64,000 bases of DNA from Natronorubrum halophilum. GTDB lineage: Archaea > Halobacteriota > Halobacteria > Halobacteriales > Natrialbaceae. The notes beneath the pieces are model-generated. The model was given only the letters and a program-made list of their open reading frames with translations. It searched no databases and was not told the origin of the DNA. Both the position numbers and the translations under genes were made by a program. Positions 18,796 to 26,479 of this stretch are shown here, piece after piece. The number at the start of each line of letters is the position of its first letter. Position 1 is the stretch's first letter. The stretch lies in NCBI RefSeq assembly GCF_003670115.1, contig NZ_QQTY01000001.1, positions 558,001 to 622,000 on the forward strand. Reading direction: 5' to 3'.

Positions 18796-19245
18796 ATGAC
18801 GAACACAGTCATCCTCGGCGTGATCGGTTCCGACGCGCACGTCGTCGGAATTACCATCCTGGAACAGGCGCTGGAGGCCGCCGGCTTCGACGTCGTCAAC
18901 CTGGGAGTGCAAAGCTCTCAGCCGGAATTCGTTGACGCCGCAACGGCTCACGACGCCGAAGCCGTACTCGTTTCCTCGCTCTACGGCCACGCCGAGCAGG
19001 ACTGTGAGGGACTCCACGAGGAGATGGCGGACGCCGACCTCGAGGACGTCACGACGTACATCGGCGGCAACCTCGCCGTCGGACAGGACGACTTCGACGA
19101 GACCCGCAAACTGTTCCGTGAGATGGGCTTCGACCGGGTCTTCGACTCCAAAACCGATCCCGAAGACGCGATCGAAGCGCTTCGAGCCGATCTGGACATT
19201 CACTCCACGGAAACCGACCGGGAGAGCCAGACCGTCTCGGCGTAA
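18796..19245 (+). CDS. glmS: Methylaspartate (glutamate) mutase subunit S, B12-binding
   Basis: 149 aa from the ATG at 18796, shortly after GGTGGTGGT. The cobalamin-binding signature GSDAHVVG gives D13-x-H15-x-x-G18, with SSLYGH and YIGGNL as the second and third B12 contacts. The S subunit pairs with a large E subunit to interconvert glutamate and 3-methylaspartate, the carbon rearrangement of the haloarchaeal methylaspartate cycle for acetyl-CoA assimilation. The E subunit and methylaspartate ammonia-lyase, normally adjacent, are absent: the next gene is convergent. TTATTAATCATTA at ~18743-18755 is a likely promoter. Confidence 0.88.
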   Translation: MTNTVILGVIGSDAHVVGITILEQALEAAGFDVVNLGVQSSQPEFVDAATAHDAEAVLVSSLYGHAEQDCEGLHEEMADADLEDVTTYIGGNLAVGQDDFDETRKLFREMGFDRVFDSKTDPEDAIEALRADLDIHSTETDRESQTVSA

Positions 19246-19343
19246 CCGTTGAGAGCGTTCGTCAGCGGTTTTTCGCGTCGCTAGCCGGATAGCAACCGCG
19301 CTGTACGGCCCGGTTGCACACTCGAGAACGGCGGCCGCGGCTC

Positions 19344-19425
19344 ATACGGTCTGCTGAAAGTCATTTCCGGCGCAGCCGGGACCCGTCCTGCGGTTGCACC
19401 GGTAAATCGTTACAGTAGACCGTAT
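19344..19425. repeat. 82-bp near-palindromic element (MITE-like or bidirectional terminator)
   Basis: ATACGGTCTGCTG (19344-19356) is the inverted copy of CAGTAGACCGTAT (19413-19425) with one mismatch. The interior repeats the symmetry: ATTTCCGGCGCAGCCG pairs, with compensating and wobble changes, with CGGTTGCACCGGTAAAT, so almost the whole element folds on itself. It sits between convergent genes and overlaps the stop codon of the minus-strand gene. Sequence covariation inside the arms favours selection for structure or descent of a small mobile palindrome. Confidence 0.6.
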
Positions 19426-19853
19426 CAACCGTCTCGCGCTGCTTCGATTTCGTCGAACAGCGCGCCGACGCGCGCCTTCACGTCCTCGCGAATCTCGTGG
19501 ACGGTCTCGAGGTCCTGGCCGTGTGGATCCGGCAAATCCCAGTCGCGGACGTCGGTGTCCGCCTCGAGGTCGAGCGTCGAACAGCCCATCGTCGCGACGT
19601 AGTCACAGGACTCGAGGGTGTCCTCGGAGATTTCCTGCGGAAGGCGATCGGAGAGATCGATATCGACGTCCGCCATCGCCTCGCGGACGACGTCGTGGAC
19701 GGCGTCGGCGGGGTGCGTACCGCCGGAGTGAATCACCACGTCGTCGGTCAGCCCGCGCGCTTCGCGTTCGCGTTCGGCGTAGGCCGTCGCCATCTGGCTT
19801 CGACCGGCGTTCTGGACACAGACGAGTGCGACGTGCGTCTCGGTGTCGGTCAT
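19425..19853 (-). CDS. Low-molecular-weight phosphatase / ArsC-type arsenate reductase family
   Basis: 142 codons from the ATG at 19853. The P-loop CVQNAGRS (C12 to S19) fits CX5R(S), and the acid loop DLPDPHGQD supplies the general-acid Asp. Several further cysteines (SCDYVATMGCS) could act as resolving thiols, favouring the thioredoxin-type ArsC branch over protein-tyrosine phosphatase. No ars regulator or efflux pump is adjacent. A longer frame back to 19919 lacks support. The stop codon lies inside the 82-bp palindrome. Confidence 0.83.
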   Translation of the reverse strand: MTDTETHVALVCVQNAGRSQMATAYAEREREARGLTDDVVIHSGGTHPADAVHDVVREAMADVDIDLSDRLPQEISEDTLESCDYVATMGCSTLDLEADTDVRDWDLPDPHGQDLETVHEIREDVKARVGALFDEIEAARDG

Positions 19854-19965
19854 ATCCGACCGCAGGAATCGATCCGCCCTAACCGTTCGTATGTGGTTTT
19901 CTGTGAGGAACGGAGACACGGGTAGCCGTCCCGAAATCGAATCGCAGTCGACGCTCCCGTCGAGT

Positions 19966-20400
19966 TCACCGAACGATCGTCACCGGAACCGGGGAGCGCC
20001 GAGCGACCGTCTCTGCCACGCTACCGAGTAGAATTCGACTCGCACCCGTCCGGCCGTGGCTACCGATCGCGATGTGGTCGACATCGTGATCCTCGGCGTA
20101 GTCGACGATCGACCGCGAGATACCGCCGACGACGTGGTCCGTTTCGATCTCGACACCGTGCTCGGCGGCCTGTTCGCGCGCCCGCTCGAGGAGTTCCTCC
20201 GATCGGGTCTCGTGGTGCTTTTGAATTTCGTCGTAGTTGGCCATCACGCCGCCTTCGATCCCCGTCGCGGCGTAGAAGTCGCCCGGATCGAGGACGTGCA
20301 GCGCCGTAATTCGGGCGTCCGGATACTCCGTACAGGCGAACTCGATCGCCTGCATCGATCGGTCCGAGTCGTCGACTGGAACGAGAACGTGCGTTACCAT
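19966..20400 (-). CDS. Universal stress protein (UspA domain)
   Basis: 144 aa from the ATG at 20400. It opens THVLVPVDDSDRSMQAIEFA, and the ATP-binding motif GSHGRTGASRILLGSVAE (~res 115-132) is complete, so this is the nucleotide-binding class of USP. A single-domain cytoplasmic protein; the role is usually stress or metabolic adaptation. It lies 64 nt from the E1 fusion gene on the same strand but likely has its own promoter. Confidence 0.93.
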   Translation of the reverse strand: MVTHVLVPVDDSDRSMQAIEFACTEYPDARITALHVLDPGDFYAATGIEGGVMANYDEIQKHHETRSEELLERAREQAAEHGVEIETDHVVGGISRSIVDYAEDHDVDHIAIGSHGRTGASRILLGSVAETVARRSPVPVTIVR

Positions 20401-20464
20401 GTGTGCTCCACGTAGGCGGGCCGAGGAAATAAGCCTCCGCCCGCGACCGTGTCGAAACCGGTAC

Positions 20465-22579
20465 TTACGCTGACTCGACCCGCTCGATGGCCGCTCGAAT
20501 TCGGTCCTCGTCGGGTCGGTACGCGTCCTCTCGACCGAAGAGGGGAACCGGGACATCGTAGCCGCCGACGCGCTCGATCGGTGCCTCGAGCGACCAGATC
20601 GCCTCGTCGGCGATCCGAGCCGCGATCTCGGCGCCGAAGCCGCCCGTTCGCGGGGCCTCGTGAACGATCACGCAGCGACCGGTCTTCCGAACCGACTCGA
20701 GAACGGTTTCGGTGTCCAGCGGGCTGATCGTCCGGAGATCGATCACCTCGACGGAGGCGTCGACGTTGGCGGCCGCGCCGTCGACGTCGCGGACCATCGC
20801 ACCCCACGTGACGACGGTGATGTCGGTCCCCTCCTCGACGACGCGTGCCTCGCCGAGAGGAGTGACGTGGTCCCCGGGAATCGGCCGACGAGCGGCCCGG
20901 TACAGCGGCATCGGCTCGAAGAACAACACGGGGTCCGGATCCCGTATCGCGGCCCGGAGCAGTCCGGCCGCGTCTCGGGCGGTCGACGGAATCGCAACCT
21001 TGAGTCCGGGAATGTGGGCGTATCCGGCCTCGTAACTCTCGGAGTGGTGCTCCAGCGCCTTCACACCCAGCCCGTAGGGCGCACGGACGACCATCGGGCA
21101 CGTGAGTTTTCCGCGCGAACGACTCCGGATCCGCGAGACGTGCTGGTGTATCTGGGAAAACGCCTGAAAGGCAAAGCCGGCGAACTGGATCTCGGCGACC
21201 GGCCGGTAGCCCGCCGCCGCGAGGCCGACGCCCAGACCGACGATCCCCGCTTCCGCGACCGGCGCGTCGTAGACGCGTCCGGGGAACGTATCGAGCAACC
21301 CCTGCGTCGCCCGGAAGACGCCGCCGTCGACGCCGACGTCCTGTCCGTAGACGAGGACGTCTTCGTCGCGCTCGAGTTCCGCCCGCAACGTCTCGCGGAT
21401 CGCCTCGACCATGTTCAATCGGTCGACCCCCTCGGCGGGTTCCGACGCGGCCGTCGACGACCCGCCATCGCCGCGCTGACGGTCCGTTTCCGTCGCGGGT
21501 GCAACCTCGAGACCCGACCCCTCGACGAACGCCTCGCGCTGGCGCTCGAGGTACGCCGGCGGGTCGCCGTACGCGGTGTCGAACATATCCGCGGGATCGG
21601 CGTTTTCGGCGGTTTCTCGGGCTGCCTCGAGCGCTTCCTCGAGGCCCCGCTCGATCTCGGCTTCGATCTCCGCGACCGCTTCGTCGTCGAGGATGCCGCG
21701 GTCGCGGAGGTAGCGCTCGAATCGCAGGATCGGATCGAGCGGCTCCCACTCTTCTTCCTCCTCGACGGTGCGGTAGACGGACGGATCGTCCGCGGTGGTG
21801 TGCATCTCTCGGCGATAGGTCGTCGCCTCGATCAGCGTCGGAACGCCGCGTCGAGCGCGCTCGAGCGCCTTCTGCGTGACCGCGTAGACGCCCAGAATAT
21901 CGTTGCCGTCGACCTGAATCGGTTCGATACCCGCGGCGATGGCCTTCTGAGCGAGCGTCGCGGCCCGCGTCTGTTTCGACAGCGGGGTCGAGATCGCGTA
22001 CTGGTTGTTCTGACAGAAAAAGACCGTCTGGGACTCGTAGACGCCCGCCAGGTTCATCGCCTCGTACACCTCGCCCTCGCTGGTCGCTCCGTCTCCGAAG
22101 TACGTCAGCGCGACCGACTCGCTCTCGTTCATCGCTTCGGCCCAGCCGATTCCCGCGGCGTGTAACGGCTGCGTGCCGACGGCGATCGACGGCGGCATGA
22201 TCGGCACGTCGTCCGGCGGTTCGCCGCCCTCCTCGAGCCCCATCGCGTACTCGAAGATGCCCTGTTCGGAGAGCCCGCGGGCGAGCGCGGATGGGTGTTC
22301 GCGGAACGCGGGGACCGTCCAGTCGTCCGCCGAGAGAGCCGCGGTGCTCCCCACCTGCGCGGCTTCCTGGCCCGTCGCGGGGGCGTACGTCCCCAGTTCG
22401 CCCCGCCGCTGGAGGGCGATCACCCGTCGATCTAGGCGTCGGGAGCGTTTCATCGTCCGGTACCACTCGAGCAGCCGGTCGTCGTCGATATCGGGCTCGA
22501 GCGACTCGTCGACGCGACCCTCCTGATCGAGAATCTGGACGCGATCGACCGAGAACGCGGCGACCTGCGATCGTGGCAT
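20465..22579 (-). CDS. Fused E1 alpha-beta subunits of a 2-oxoacid dehydrogenase
   Basis: 704 aa. Residues ~1-345 are the E1 alpha domain with the TPP motif GDGATSEGEVYEAMNLAG...NN (GDG to NNQYAIS) and the phosphorylation-loop region YRREMHTTADDPS. A Glu/Asp/Ser-rich linker (~350-385) leads to the E1 beta domain (~387-704), starting LNMVEAIRETLRAELERDEDV, with FGREDAYRP near the end. The two subunits are normally separate genes. It should decarboxylate pyruvate or a branched-chain 2-oxoacid onto lipoyl-E2. No E2 or E3 gene lies beside it. Confidence 0.9.
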   Translation of the reverse strand: MPRSQVAAFSVDRVQILDQEGRVDESLEPDIDDDRLLEWYRTMKRSRRLDRRVIALQRRGELGTYAPATGQEAAQVGSTAALSADDWTVPAFREHPSALARGLSEQGIFEYAMGLEEGGEPPDDVPIMPPSIAVGTQPLHAAGIGWAEAMNESESVALTYFGDGATSEGEVYEAMNLAGVYESQTVFFCQNNQYAISTPLSKQTRAATLAQKAIAAGIEPIQVDGNDILGVYAVTQKALERARRGVPTLIEATTYRREMHTTADDPSVYRTVEEEEEWEPLDPILRFERYLRDRGILDDEAVAEIEAEIERGLEEALEAARETAENADPADMFDTAYGDPPAYLERQREAFVEGSGLEVAPATETDRQRGDGGSSTAASEPAEGVDRLNMVEAIRETLRAELERDEDVLVYGQDVGVDGGVFRATQGLLDTFPGRVYDAPVAEAGIVGLGVGLAAAGYRPVAEIQFAGFAFQAFSQIHQHVSRIRSRSRGKLTCPMVVRAPYGLGVKALEHHSESYEAGYAHIPGLKVAIPSTARDAAGLLRAAIRDPDPVLFFEPMPLYRAARRPIPGDHVTPLGEARVVEEGTDITVVTWGAMVRDVDGAAANVDASVEVIDLRTISPLDTETVLESVRKTGRCVIVHEAPRTGGFGAEIAARIADEAIWSLEAPIERVGGYDVPVPLFGREDAYRPDEDRIRAAIERVESA

Positions 22580-22724
22580 ACCGGGGCTACCACGGACGGC
22601 TACTTAGTGTCCGTCTCGGCACCCGCGCGTCTTCGGGGCGTGATAGCCCGGTTACGACGCTCGCAACGCGGTCGCTCTCGGCTCGAGGTGCAGAAAAATC
22701 GGTTGCGTAATCGACTGCGGAACG

Positions 22725-23315
22725 TTACTTGGCGCGGCCCTTGCCGCCGTTGTTGGACGGCCGGACCTTCTCCGCACCCTTGCCACGGTTGTTGAGACCG
22801 CGGTTAGCCTTGCCCGCGTTGGTCAGGCCGCGGAACGCGCGGTTCTGGTGGGCGCTGTCGCAGATCCAGTTGAGATCGTCGTCGTTCTGGATGGCCGGGT
22901 GGTTCGGATCGACGAGGATCACTTCGAACCACTTCTGCGAGCCGTCTTCACCGACCCAGTAACTGTTGAGCACCCGCAGGTTCGGGTACTTCCGGGAGAC
23001 GCGCTCCTCGCCGATGCGCTGGATGTTCTTGCGCCGCCCGATGCGGTTGACACCCTGGCGCTTCGAGCGCCGACCGGCTTTGTGTCGCTGCTTCCGGGCG
23101 GTCCCCTTCCGGACCGAAACCCGGGTCACGATGATGCCCTGTTTGGCCTTGTAGCCGAGTTCGCGCGCCTTGTCGAGACGGGTGGGGCGCTCGATGCGTT
23201 CGATCGCGCCCTCTTTCCGCCATTCCTGTTTGCGTTGCCACTGCAGCTCCCCGAGCTTGCCGTCGTCGGGGTCCTTCCATGCCTCCTTGATATGGGAGTA
23301 GAAGCTTTGTGCCAT
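22725..23315 (-). CDS. rpl15e: Ribosomal protein L15e
   Basis: 196 aa, basic and full length, opening MAQSFYSHIKEAWKDPDDGK. Regions such as RPTRLDKARELGYKAKQG and SVRKGTARKQRHKAGRRSKR are typical of eukaryotic/archaeal L15e, an exit-tunnel and 23S-binding protein of the large subunit. It is a single gene here. A GGAG Shine-Dalgarno lies 7 nt before the ATG, unlike most leaderless haloarchaeal genes, and the leader can fold (described separately). Confidence 0.97.
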   Translation of the reverse strand: MAQSFYSHIKEAWKDPDDGKLGELQWQRKQEWRKEGAIERIERPTRLDKARELGYKAKQGIIVTRVSVRKGTARKQRHKAGRRSKRQGVNRIGRRKNIQRIGEERVSRKYPNLRVLNSYWVGEDGSQKWFEVILVDPNHPAIQNDDDLNWICDSAHQNRAFRGLTNAGKANRGLNNRGKGAEKVRPSNNGGKGRAK

Positions 23316-23375
23316 TGTGTATCTCCGCGGGCGTTTCCTGGTTCAATCCCGACCGGGGCCAAGCCCCGCGGATCA
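23316..23375 (-). promoter_or_regulatory. Foldable 5' leader of rpl15e with exclusive hairpins
   Basis: Reading on the minus strand toward the ATG at 23315: a local hairpin GGGGC-TTG-GCCCC (23367-23355) competes with a long-range pairing of CCGCGGG (23371-23365) with CCCGCGG (23331-23325). The latter takes up the GG of the Shine-Dalgarno GGAG (23326-23323). Sharing of the same bases makes the two structures mutually exclusive, a pattern seen in autoregulated ribosomal-protein mRNAs. Confidence 0.4.
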
Positions 23376-23755
23376 CATCCCGACCTGTGGCGGCTCGAGT
23401 GCCGAACAGGTGCCCGCTGGAGCCCGCGACCCAGCGAGTCTACGACAATCTATCCAACTCTCGAGTATAAGGGCTTCGAACTCCGGGGGAACTCGATCGC
23501 CGGTCACGACGAGCCGCAGACGGGTCCACCGCCGAACTCGATTCGAGACCAAGATCCGACGAGTTCTCGATCCGTTCGCCGCGATCGGATCGGAGCGGCT
23601 AAGTCGAGACTTGAGTCGCGGTCCAAGCACCGATTACGGGAGAACGATTTACACCAGCGATCGAGACGAACGATTTGACACGTTTGTCACAACATTTTTT
23701 CAGTCGTTCGTGGTTGAAAGTGTCAGGCAGTGACTCGTCACTACCTGAGAAGATC
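23376..23755. other. Spacer between rpl15e and the subtilase region
   Basis: No gene seen. It carries an AT-rich patch (CAACATTTTTTCAG, ~23690-23703) that may be promoter sequence for the genes to the right, and the palindrome at 23723-23748. Confidence 0.45.
23723..23748. repeat. 26-bp palindrome, candidate operator of the protease gene
   Basis: TCAGGCAGTGAC (23723-23734), TC, GTCACTACCTGA (23737-23748): a 12-bp inverted repeat with one mismatch. It lies 8 nt before the small frame and about 200 nt before the subtilase, just downstream of the AT-rich patch. Confidence 0.4.
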
Positions 23756-23956
23756 ATGAACGGCCAGATTCAACGGCACCCACCCAGCGGTCGATTCGAC
23801 GATGCACCGTTCGATAGGTACGACCTCGCCCGTCGCCGTGTTGCGATCGACAGCGCGGATCCGCTGTCGGGCGCCGACACCGCCGACTTCGAGGATTCGA
23901 CGACGACTGACAGCGAAACAATAGTTCTCGCGACGGCCCACCGATACGAACGATGA
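23756..23956 (+). CDS. Possible small protein (66 aa) coupled to the subtilase gene
   Basis: Opens MNGQIQRHPPSGRFDDAPFD and has an acidic C-terminal half (DSADPLSGADTADFEDSTTT). Its stop overlaps the subtilase start by 4 nt (ATGA), and GAGAAG lies about 6 nt before its ATG. It could be a leader or regulatory peptide for the protease, or a chance frame. No relatives are recognised. Confidence 0.4.
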   Translation: MNGQIQRHPPSGRFDDAPFDRYDLARRRVAIDSADPLSGADTADFEDSTTTDSETIVLATAHRYER

Positions 23957-25488
23957 CTGACAAGGATACTACCGACCGACGGACTCGACGCACAGTACTC
24001 AAAGGAGTCGGCACCGGCGTTACAGGGAGCGTCGCGCTCTCCGGCACGAGCGCAGCGCTCGACCTCGGCAGCGTCCTCGACGGACTCACCACAGTCGGTG
24101 ACACCCTCGTGGACGACGCGCTCGATCTCACGAGCGAGGCGCTCCAGGAGGTGTTAGTCGTCTTCGAAACGAACCAAGATGTCGTCCGCCTCGAAACACT
24201 CGGCGTCGAGACCGCGATCGGTTTCGACGTCCTTCCGATCGGCTACGCCGAACTCCCGGGTCCGCTCATCGAGACCGTCGCCGGCTGGGACGCGGTTCGA
24301 TACGTTTCGTCGAACTACGAACTCGAGTACCACAACGACGACGCCCGCGAGGACACAAACGCGGGCACCGTGCAGGCCGGATCTGGACTCGAGGCACCGT
24401 ATACCGGCGAAAACGCCCACGTCGCCGTCATCGACTCGGGAATCGACGGCGGCCATTCGGATCTTGAAGCGAATCTCGAGGCGAACTACCAGTACGTGGG
24501 TATTCCGGAGGTACAGAGCGAACCGCTCTGGTGGCAAGACGTCGGCTCGATCGATACCGACGGGAGTGGTCACGGCACCCACTGTTCCGGCAGCGTCGGC
24601 GGGACGGGCGAGGAGAGCGACGGCGAGTACACTGGGATGGCTCCCGACGCCGACCTGACGGTGTACTCCGCGGGCGTCGGCGGGTTGTTAATCGTCTACA
24701 TCGTCTCGGCGTACGACGACCTCCTTCGCCGTCAACGTGAGGGTGACCACGACGTGCACGTCGTCTCGAACTCCTACGGACCGACAGAAGACGATCAGCC
24801 GTTCGTCCCCGATGACCCGGTGAACGTCGCCACCTGGCACGCTCACGAGGAGGGCATCCTCCCGGCGTTCTCGGCGGGCAACGACGGCCCCGAAATGGGC
24901 ACCCTGAACCAGTATGCGAAGGCGCCGCACGTCCTGGGCGTCGCGGCGACCGACGGCGAGGGAGCCGTGGCCGAATTTTCCTCGCGCGGGCGCTCTCAGG
25001 GCGGCTCGTACGATGCGGACAACTACGACCGGCGAGTCGCCTACGAGAACCTCACCGAGTTCCACGAGGACGGCTCCGAGGACGAGGTCGACGGACCGCT
25101 CGGTCTCTACCGCAACGGCGTTGCCGCGAAAGGCGAAGCCGTGATGAGCACGCTCAATCCGGCCGACCCGTTGAACCTCATCGAACCCGACGACGAACTG
25201 TATTACGGACTCATGTCCGGCACCAGCATGTCCTGTCCCGTTACGGCCGGCTGCGCCGCGCTGGTCTACGACGCCGCTATTGAACAGCGTGACAACGACG
25301 GCGTGCCCGAACCGATGGACGTCCTCGTGACGCTCGAGGCGACCGCGGGCGAGTCTCGTCACGACGCGTACACTGCAGCGTCCGTCGGCGCGGGATACGT
25401 CGACGCCCTCGCAGCAGTCGAGCGCGCCGAAGCCGGCGACCTCGCAACGTTCGACGAGATCGACATCGCCTCGCGTAGCGGCGACTGA
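23953..25488 (+). CDS. Secreted subtilisin-like serine protease (halolysin-type), Tat signal
   Basis: 511 aa. The N-terminus has RRTRRTVLKG followed by a small-residue hydrophobic stretch, a Tat signal. A propeptide-like region runs to ~150. The S8 catalytic triad is Asp161 in VIDSGID, His207 in GHGTHCSG and Ser425 in SGTSMSCP, with oxyanion Asn310 (SAGND). The C-terminus lacks the extra PPC-type domain of classical halolysins. It is expected to digest extracellular protein. Cysteines near the active His and Ser are unusual but could form a disulfide. Confidence 0.92.
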   Translation: MTDKDTTDRRTRRTVLKGVGTGVTGSVALSGTSAALDLGSVLDGLTTVGDTLVDDALDLTSEALQEVLVVFETNQDVVRLETLGVETAIGFDVLPIGYAELPGPLIETVAGWDAVRYVSSNYELEYHNDDAREDTNAGTVQAGSGLEAPYTGENAHVAVIDSGIDGGHSDLEANLEANYQYVGIPEVQSEPLWWQDVGSIDTDGSGHGTHCSGSVGGTGEESDGEYTGMAPDADLTVYSAGVGGLLIVYIVSAYDDLLRRQREGDHDVHVVSNSYGPTEDDQPFVPDDPVNVATWHAHEEGILPAFSAGNDGPEMGTLNQYAKAPHVLGVAATDGEGAVAEFSSRGRSQGGSYDADNYDRRVAYENLTEFHEDGSEDEVDGPLGLYRNGVAAKGEAVMSTLNPADPLNLIEPDDELYYGLMSGTSMSCPVTAGCAALVYDAAIEQRDNDGVPEPMDVLVTLEATAGESRHDAYTAASVGAGYVDALAAVERAEAGDLATFDEIDIASRSGD

Positions 25489-25659
25489 GGGGCGCTCGAG
25501 ACGTTCCCGGATCACCGTTCGTGACCCTTCGAACGGCATTTTATATTTCCGTAATCGGTTTATATTCGATCTCGACCGACGATATTGACGATTCGGTCCG
25601 GGGCTTTCAGATCGTCTCGCCGGTGCGATCGTCAGATTTATCGACACACATAATTAGTG

Positions 25660-25669
25660 TTACATATAT
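25660..25669 (+). promoter_or_regulatory. TATA box of the membrane protein gene at 25694
   Basis: GTTACATATATC-type sequence centred ~27 nt before the ATG, in an AT-rich stretch (25530-25690) that contrasts with the GC-rich surroundings. Confidence 0.5.
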
Positions 25670-25693
25670 CTACTCAGAGCGCATAGTACACCC

Positions 25694-26425
25694 ATGGTCT
25701 TCAACATCATTGACGCAATGACTGATGGCTTCGACCGCGCTCGAGCGCGAAACGGGCTGCTCTTCGTGGCCGTGTTCGCCGTGCTGGCGATAGCGAACGC
25801 GCTGATCACACCCGCGAATTTCGGCCCGTCCGCGGGGACGACACCGTCGTTCGGGGCGCTCGGCATCGCCGCCGGTCTCCTCTCGTTCGTGCTCACGATC
25901 GCGACGCTGGTTACCGCGATCGTCGCACTACGAACGTTCACGTCCGACGAGACGGAGACCATCCCGCGTGAGTTCCTGCGACGCAACATCGGCATGGCCA
26001 CGCTCAACGCCATCGTCGGCGGCATCATCTTCGCCGCCCTCGTCGCCGTTGGGGGCGTCCTCTTGCTCATTCCGGGCCTGTTCGTCCTCGTCACCCTCTA
26101 CTACTGGAGCGTGTTCGTCGCCGTCGAGGATCAGAACTTCGTCCAGGCCTTCCGCAGTAGCTGGGCGCTGACCGACGGCAGCCGGCTCCGCCTGTTCGGA
26201 CTCGGCGTGGCCGTCATCGCCCTCGCTCTGGCCGTCAACGCCGTCGTCTGGCTCCCGGCGTTCCTCGTCGGCGGGGTCGTCGCCCTCGCGCTCACGCAGA
26301 TCGGCAGCGCGATCGTCACGGTCTACACCCTCGCGACGACCGCCCGCGCGTACGAACAGCTCACCACGCTCGAGCACCCGCCCGAACCGGAACCACAACC
26401 GGGTTCGGCCGGGATGCCAGCCTGA
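25694..26425 (+). CDS. Multi-spanning membrane protein of unknown function
   Basis: 243 aa with about five or six hydrophobic segments. The central YYWSVFVAVEDQNFVQAFRSSW motif resembles the glycerophosphoryl-diester/DUF-type membrane proteins of haloarchaea in which an amphipathic 'EDQNFVQAFRSSW' helix recurs. The tail is short and Pro/Glu-rich. Leaderless transcription is expected. No enzymatic signature; function unknown. Confidence 0.75.
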   Translation: MVFNIIDAMTDGFDRARARNGLLFVAVFAVLAIANALITPANFGPSAGTTPSFGALGIAAGLLSFVLTIATLVTAIVALRTFTSDETETIPREFLRRNIGMATLNAIVGGIIFAALVAVGGVLLLIPGLFVLVTLYYWSVFVAVEDQNFVQAFRSSWALTDGSRLRLFGLGVAVIALALAVNAVVWLPAFLVGGVVALALTQIGSAIVTVYTLATTARAYEQLTTLEHPPEPEPQPGSAGMPA

Positions 26426-26479
26426 ACCGATCCCAGACGTTCGATTTTGTCCCCGCCGATTTTCCGCACCGAACCTCGC

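Noticed and set aside
20660-22165. 501-codon plus-strand frame opposite the E1 fusion
   Set aside because: Antisense to a protein with intact TPP motifs; no recognisable domains.
23338-23362. TRNA-like GGTTCAATCCC followed by CCGGGGCCA on the plus strand
   Set aside because: The T-arm stem does not pair, no D-arm, anticodon arm or matching acceptor strand exists upstream, and the site is the leader of rpl15e on the other strand.
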